This document shows, one piece after another, positions 60,398-64,000 of a stretch of 64,000 nt of DNA. A model generated the notes under the pieces. It did no database searches and was not told where the DNA came from. It worked only from the letters and a program-made list of their open reading frames with translations. The DNA comes from DAISKN01 sp963716925 (lineage in GTDB: Bacteria; Acidobacteriota; Vicinamibacteria; Marinacidobacterales; SMYC01): assembly GCA_963716925.1 (NCBI GenBank), contig CAVQUX010000033.1, positions 496,001-560,000 of the forward strand. The letters run 5' to 3'. Position numbers and translations under genes: made by a program. How positions within the stretch are numbered: position 1 is the stretch's first letter; every line of letters starts with the position of its first letter.

Positions 60398-61963
60398 ATG
60401 AGATCGCGAACGATGCTTCTCCTCCCGCTGTTTCTTTGTCTCGCGTCCGCGGGAACGACCGCGCCCCGGACGTTCGACCTCCTGACCGCGAGCGTCGACG
60501 ACATCCAGGCCGCGGTCGACGCCGGCGCTCTCACCTACGAGCGGCTGGTCGAGATGTATCTGCGCCGGATCGAGGCCTACGACAGGAACGGCCCCAAGCT
60601 GAACGCGGTCCTGACGATGAACCCGCGCGCGCTCGAGATCGCGCGCGAGCTCGACCGCGAGCGGGCGGAGAAGGGCCGCCGCAGTCCGCTCCACGGGATC
60701 CCCATCGCGGTGAAGGACACGGTCGACGTGAAGGACGTCGCCTCCGCCGGCGGAAACCTCGCGCTCGCGGGGACCTTTCCCGAGCACGATGCCACGGTGG
60801 TGAAGAAGCTGAAGGACGCGGGAGCCATCATCTTCTTCAAGGCGAACCTCGACGAGTTCAACCTGGCCGCGAAAGGCCTGAGCTCTCTCGGCGGCCAGGT
60901 CGCGAACCCCTACGATCCGAAGCTCAATCCGGGAGGCTCCAGCGCCGGCTCGGGTGTTTCCGTGAACGCGGGCTTCGCGACGCTCGCCATCGCCACCGAG
61001 ACCGGCGCTTCGATACGCAGTCCCGCGAGCAACAACAGCATCGTGGGGATCGCTCCCTCGCAGGGCCTCGTGAGCCGCGCGGGCATCATCGCCATTTCCT
61101 ACACTCAGGATCGCGCCGGCGCCCACGCGAAGTCCGTCCGGGATGCGGCGCTGCTCCTGAGCTACATGCGGGGCTTCGATCCCGAGGACCTCTTCACCTG
61201 GGAGAGCCTGGGAAAGCTCGACCCCGCGCCCTACACCGAGGATCTCGACGACGACGCGCTCGTCGGCGCCCGCATCGGCGTCCTGAGGGACCTCTTCCGC
61301 AAGGGCGCGGAATTCGAGGAGGTGAACGGACTCATCGACGGGGAGATCGACCACATGCGCCAGCGGGGCGCCATCGTGATTCCCGGCCTCACGACCGGCA
61401 TGGACCTGGTCACGTTCTTTCCCCTCTCCCGGGCGAGCTTTCACGAGTTCCGGTTCGTCTTCGATGCCTACCTGAAGCGCCGCGGCCCCGATACGCCGGT
61501 GCGCAGTCTCGAAGAGCTCATCGCCACCGGAAAGTACCTGAAGAACCTGCAGCCCTCTTTCGATCTCGCCCTCGGCGTGAAATCACTCGACTTCGACCGG
61601 GAGTATCTCGCGCGCTTGAAGAACCGCCTGACGGTGCGTCAACTCCTCGTGGACCTGATGGACCGCCATCAGGTGGGTGCGCTGGTCCATCCGTTCAAGT
61701 CCCTCGGCGCCCCTCCGCTCGGGGTCGACGACCGCGACCTCCGCGACAACCCCATCAGCGCCATCACCGGTCTTCCCGCGGTCGTGGTCCCCGCGGGAGT
61801 CACGAGCGAGGGGCTTCCGATCTCGATCGAGTTCCTGGGCCGGCCCTTCAGCGAGCCGTCGCTCTTGAGCCTCGCCCACGCCTACGAACGGTCGAGTAAG
61901 AAGCGCGTGGCGCCGAAGTCGACTCCCCACCTTCCGGGGGAGGTGTTCACGTATGAGAAGTAG
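60398..61963 (+). CDS. Exported amidase-signature hydrolase (paralogue)
   Basis: 521 residues with signal peptide RSRTMLLLPLFLCLASAG. Amidase signature triad: Lys in GIPIAVKDTVDV, cis-Ser in ATETGASIRSPASNN and nucleophile region NPGGSSAGSGVSV. Clear paralogue of the amidase at 46764 (both read GPKLNAVLT-NP-AL and GRRSPLHGIP), though diverged over the last 300 residues. Probably a periplasmic amide hydrolase. The amidohydrolase start lies 11 bases inside its 3' end, so the two are made together. Confidence 0.92.
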   Translation: MRSRTMLLLPLFLCLASAGTTAPRTFDLLTASVDDIQAAVDAGALTYERLVEMYLRRIEAYDRNGPKLNAVLTMNPRALEIARELDRERAEKGRRSPLHGIPIAVKDTVDVKDVASAGGNLALAGTFPEHDATVVKKLKDAGAIIFFKANLDEFNLAAKGLSSLGGQVANPYDPKLNPGGSSAGSGVSVNAGFATLAIATETGASIRSPASNNSIVGIAPSQGLVSRAGIIAISYTQDRAGAHAKSVRDAALLLSYMRGFDPEDLFTWESLGKLDPAPYTEDLDDDALVGARIGVLRDLFRKGAEFEEVNGLIDGEIDHMRQRGAIVIPGLTTGMDLVTFFPLSRASFHEFRFVFDAYLKRRGPDTPVRSLEELIATGKYLKNLQPSFDLALGVKSLDFDREYLARLKNRLTVRQLLVDLMDRHQVGALVHPFKSLGAPPLGVDDRDLRDNPISAITGLPAVVVPAGVTSEGLPISIEFLGRPFSEPSLLSLAHAYERSSKKRVAPKSTPHLPGEVFTYEK

Positions 61964-63058
61964 CGCCGCGCCGGCGATCTTCCTGTGGCTCACCGCTCAG
62001 GCCGATCCGCTGGTTCTCCGGGCTCGATGGGTCATCGACGTCGAGGAAGGACGCGCGATCGAGAACGGCTCGGTCGCGGTCGACGGAGACCGAATCCAGA
62101 CGCAAACGCCAGACGAGGCCCGGGTCCTCGATCTCGGAGATCTGACGTTGCTTCCGGGCCTCATCGATGCCCACGTTCATCTCACGCTCGCGGGAGAGCC
62201 CGAGACGAACGCAAAGGCGACGCTTCTCGCAGGCTTCACCACGGTGCAGGACCTGGGCGCCGTCGGGTACAAGAACCTCGAGCTTCGCGACGCCATCGAA
62301 GCAGGCGGGGTGGTCGGACCACGGGTGGTCGCGTCCGGACCCTGGCTCGGGATCTCGGGGGGATCTGCGACTTCGGAGGGATAGGGGTGCGCGGCGCCGA
62401 AGCGTTCCGAGCGCGCGTCCGCGAGGACGTCGGGCGGGGCTCTGACCTCATCAAGGTCTGCGTCTCCGGCTGGCTCGAAGACGCTTTCCGGGAGCCGAGA
62501 AGGTACGAGATCTCGGACGAGGAGTTGAGCGCCGCGATCGAAGAGGCCCACGGGCTCGAGCGTCGTGTCGCGGTCCACGCGCTGAGCGAGGCGGGCATCG
62601 AGACGGCGGTCGCAATGGGCGCGGACCTCGTGGTGCACGGAGGCTTCACTCCGGCCGGAACCATCGAGCGAATGAAGGCGAAAGGCGTCTATCAGCTCAC
62701 GACGCTGTCGTCGCTCAGCAAGGCCTCACCCTTCGAGAGCCTCCTCGTGCATCTCAGAGGAGCGGTACGCCTCGGCTTACCCATCGCCTTCGGAACCGAC
62801 GCAGGCGTCATCGCTCACGGAACCAATGCAGCAGAATTTGCCGAGCTTTCCTCGATCGGACTGACTGCCGCTGACGCCATCCGCGCCGCGACCCTGAATG
62901 CCGCCCGCGCGGTAGGGCTGGAGGATCAGGTAGGAACGCTCCGACCGGGCGCTTTCGCGGACGTCATCGGCGTCGAGGGAAACCCGCTCGAGGACCTCGC
63001 GGCCCTCGGCCGGGTGAAGTTCGTGATGAAGGAAGGGCGGATTTTCCTTGCACCGTAA
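61953..63058 (+). CDS. Exported amidohydrolase, imidazolonepropionase-like (frameshifted at a G6 run)
   Basis: ATG 61953 follows a GGGGGAGG site and overlaps the amidase end by 11 bases. Signal MRSSAAPAIFLWLTAQA, then the amidohydrolase core LPGLIDAHVHLTLAG, frame break, then DLIKVCVSGWLED, VAVHALSEAGIE, LVVHGGFTPAG and the metal Asp in FGTDAGVIAHGT. The break is at 62355-62362: TCGGGGGGATCTGC has six G where seven would keep the frame (ISGGICDFGG). Restored length would be about 368 residues. A homopolymer indel suggests sequencing error or slippage. The family hydrolyses cyclic amides or dipeptides. Confidence 0.8.
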
Positions 63059-63062
63059 CCTC

Positions 63063-63457
63063 CTACCCAGGACGCCGATCCGGGAAGGGAGTCCGGATGT
63101 ACTCGTTGGCGAAATCGAGCACCATCGTTCCCTTCTTGTCGGGCGGAAGAGTGCGGTTGAGCCGGGAGAGAGTCTGCACGGCGTTGACACCGCCGCACCG
63201 TGATGCTGCGCGAGCGTCTGCCGCTCCCTGGGCTGGGTCGCGAGTACGAAATCGACGACGTCGCTTGGAAGAAGGCAGAGCCCGCGGTCGTAGTCCTCGG
63301 CCCGACGCCGGTGCTACCCGCCGGGCGGAGTGTCGCCGAAGGTCGGAGGCGTCTCGAGGACGGAGGTCGCGTCTCCAACGCAAGCATCGGGGCCGAACTG
63401 AAGGAGAGCGCACTCGATACCTTCCTCGAAGGACCGCTCGGAGATGTCGATGGTCAA
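63063..63457 (-). pseudogene. hsdR: Collapsed type I restriction endonuclease gene (hsdR remnant)
   Basis: TTG 63457 overlaps the Fic stop as TTGA and starts TIDISERSFEEGIECALLQF, the N-terminus of HsdR proteins. A TAG at 63314-63316 replaces a Tyr-like codon, after which the frame continues RRRAEDYDRGLCLLPSDVVD and FVLATQPRE, also HsdR-like. At about 63195-63205 it jumps, out of frame, to VNAVQTLSRLNRTLPPDKKG, then TMVLDFANEYIRTPF, an HsdR motor-domain segment (AVQTLSRLNR is a helicase-type signature), and stops at 63063. Roughly 800 residues in the middle are missing. A deleted, inactive gene. Confidence 0.75.
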
Positions 63458-63999
63458 GCGCGTCTCCGGCGTCGACGCCTGTCCGTTCGCGTAGTCGATG
63501 GCGACGACTCTTCGAGAATCTCGAGAATCTCCCGCGCGCAGTACACCCGGTTGCGCCTGGCCTCCGTCGCGAGCGAAATGATTCCCGCACCCTCCAAGCG
63601 ATCGATCGCGCGTTGCGCCGTCGTAAACGCCACGTCAAGACGCTCCGCGAGCTTGTTCACCGTCCAATAGGGATTCTCGGCAAACAGGACGAGGGCCTTC
63701 TCCGGGAGTCTGGAGGGAGCCTTCGAAAGCTTCTCGCGCCACCGTTCGAGGAGGTTGTCGATGCGCTGAATTCGGCCGAGAGCGTCCTCGGCCTGCTGCG
63801 TCACTCCGGCGAGGAAATAGCTGAGCCATTCCTCCCACTCACCTTTCTCCGTTACGGCGAGCAGGCGCGCGTAATACTCCTGGCGCGTCGCTTCGAAGTA
63901 AGCGCTCAGGTAGAGGAGCGGCGCAGGGAGAACCCCTTTGACGATTAGAAGCAGCGTAATCATCAGTCGGCCCACGCGGCCGTTACCATCGAGAAATGG
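63454..63999 (-). CDS. fic: Fic-family protein, C-terminal part (5' end outside window)
   Basis: The frame runs to the end of the window. Its first residues PFLDGNGRVGRLMI are the Fic active-site loop (HPFxDGNGRxGR), with the His just beyond the edge. Then come the Fic-fold helices (PAPLLYLSAYFEATRQEYYA, WLSYFLAGVTQQAEDALGRI) and a C-terminal winged helix-turn-helix (VNKLAERLDVAFTTAQRAID). Fic enzymes mostly transfer AMP to hydroxyl side chains; HTH-bearing forms are common in type I restriction loci. Its stop overlaps the start of an hsdR remnant, which fits that context. Confidence 0.9.
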   Translation of the reverse strand, partial: PFLDGNGRVGRLMITLLLIVKGVLPAPLLYLSAYFEATRQEYYARLLAVTEKGEWEEWLSYFLAGVTQQAEDALGRIQRIDNLLERWREKLSKAPSRLPEKALVLFAENPYWTVNKLAERLDVAFTTAQRAIDRLEGAGIISLATEARRNRVYCAREILEILEESSPSTTRTDRRRRRRRA

Positions 64000-64000
64000 G

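Noticed and set aside
1..64000. CRISPR arrays, tRNA or rRNA genes, complete insertion sequences
   Set aside because: No regularly spaced repeats, no tRNA-like cloverleaf segment, no rRNA words and no transposase or integrase motifs were found while reading both strands.

Overview
The window is a high-GC, gene-dense chromosomal stretch with about 58 protein-coding genes, no RNA genes, no CRISPR array and no complete insertion sequence that I can see. The gene content points to an uncultured, double-membraned, aerobic heterotroph. It includes Tat-exported enzymes, outer-membrane barrel proteins, a PQQ dehydrogenase with a dihaem cytochrome c, secreted M28 and S8 peptidases and amidases, a PATAN (DUF4388) protein and HAF-type repeats. 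This mix is typical of Acidobacteriota and related soil or sediment phyla, but that placement is inference. Most operon heads lack a Shine-Dalgarno sequence and instead carry a -10 hexamer 6-9 nt before the start codon, so leaderless mRNAs look common.

Layout. 1-6.7 kb: the tail of a membrane protein, fumarase, an exported serine hydrolase, and a tight + strand run (YigZ-like, small DMT-like membrane protein, DinB-like, oligoribonuclease-like, leucyl aminopeptidase). 6.7-12.2 kb: a minus-strand block of small accessory genes (PATAN, two small membrane proteins, DinB-like, GNAT, MOSC, terpene-cyclase-like toroid, lipoprotein). 12.3-18.3 kb: amino-acid catabolism, with a threonine dehydratase-like enzyme, P5C dehydrogenase (+) and an overlapping minus-strand operon of tryptophan 2,3-dioxygenase, kynureninase and a 2-hydroxyacid dehydrogenase. 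A decayed ATP-grasp gene end lies beside it. 18.3-24.5 kb: GDT1-like membrane protein, Tat-exported glycosidase-like protein with a barrel-like partner, a frameshifted Tat-exported FAD oxidoreductase and a nucleoside-symporter-type MFS protein. 24.5-32.2 kb: Crp/Fnr regulator, secreted HAF-repeat protein, then a UbiD decarboxylase overlapping an NMT1-type binding protein. The matching ABC permease and ATPase converge on them, with a transglutaminase-fold protein that lacks its catalytic Cys in between.

32.3-42.1 kb: MltF-type transglycosylase, a small membrane/coiled-coil pair, an alpha/beta hydrolase, a metallo-beta-lactamase-fold gene on a segment bounded by an 18-nt direct repeat, the long Lhr helicase and an outer-membrane barrel. 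42.1-49.3 kb: serine beta-lactamase-like/NTF2-like fusion, aspartyl/asparaginyl hydroxylase-like protein, M28B peptidase, exported amidase, and an alpha/beta hydrolase whose nucleophile Ser is replaced by Ala. 49.3-55.8 kb: an apparently exported ThDP enzyme, ankyrin protein, RluB-type pseudouridine synthase, frameshifted HAD dehalogenase, subtilase and a CBM9-like protein. 55.9-63.1 kb: FAD oxidoreductase, then an overlapping operon of dihaem cytochrome c, PQQ dehydrogenase and EamA transporter. This operon diverges, through an interlocked promoter pair, from a second exported amidase and a frameshifted amidohydrolase. 63.1-64 kb: a Fic protein whose stop overlaps the start of a collapsed type I restriction hsdR remnant, probably the edge of a defence locus beyond the window.

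Four genes carry single frameshifts (about 21.95, 36.22, 53.23 and 62.36 kb). Read support is needed to tell true decay from residual assembly indels.
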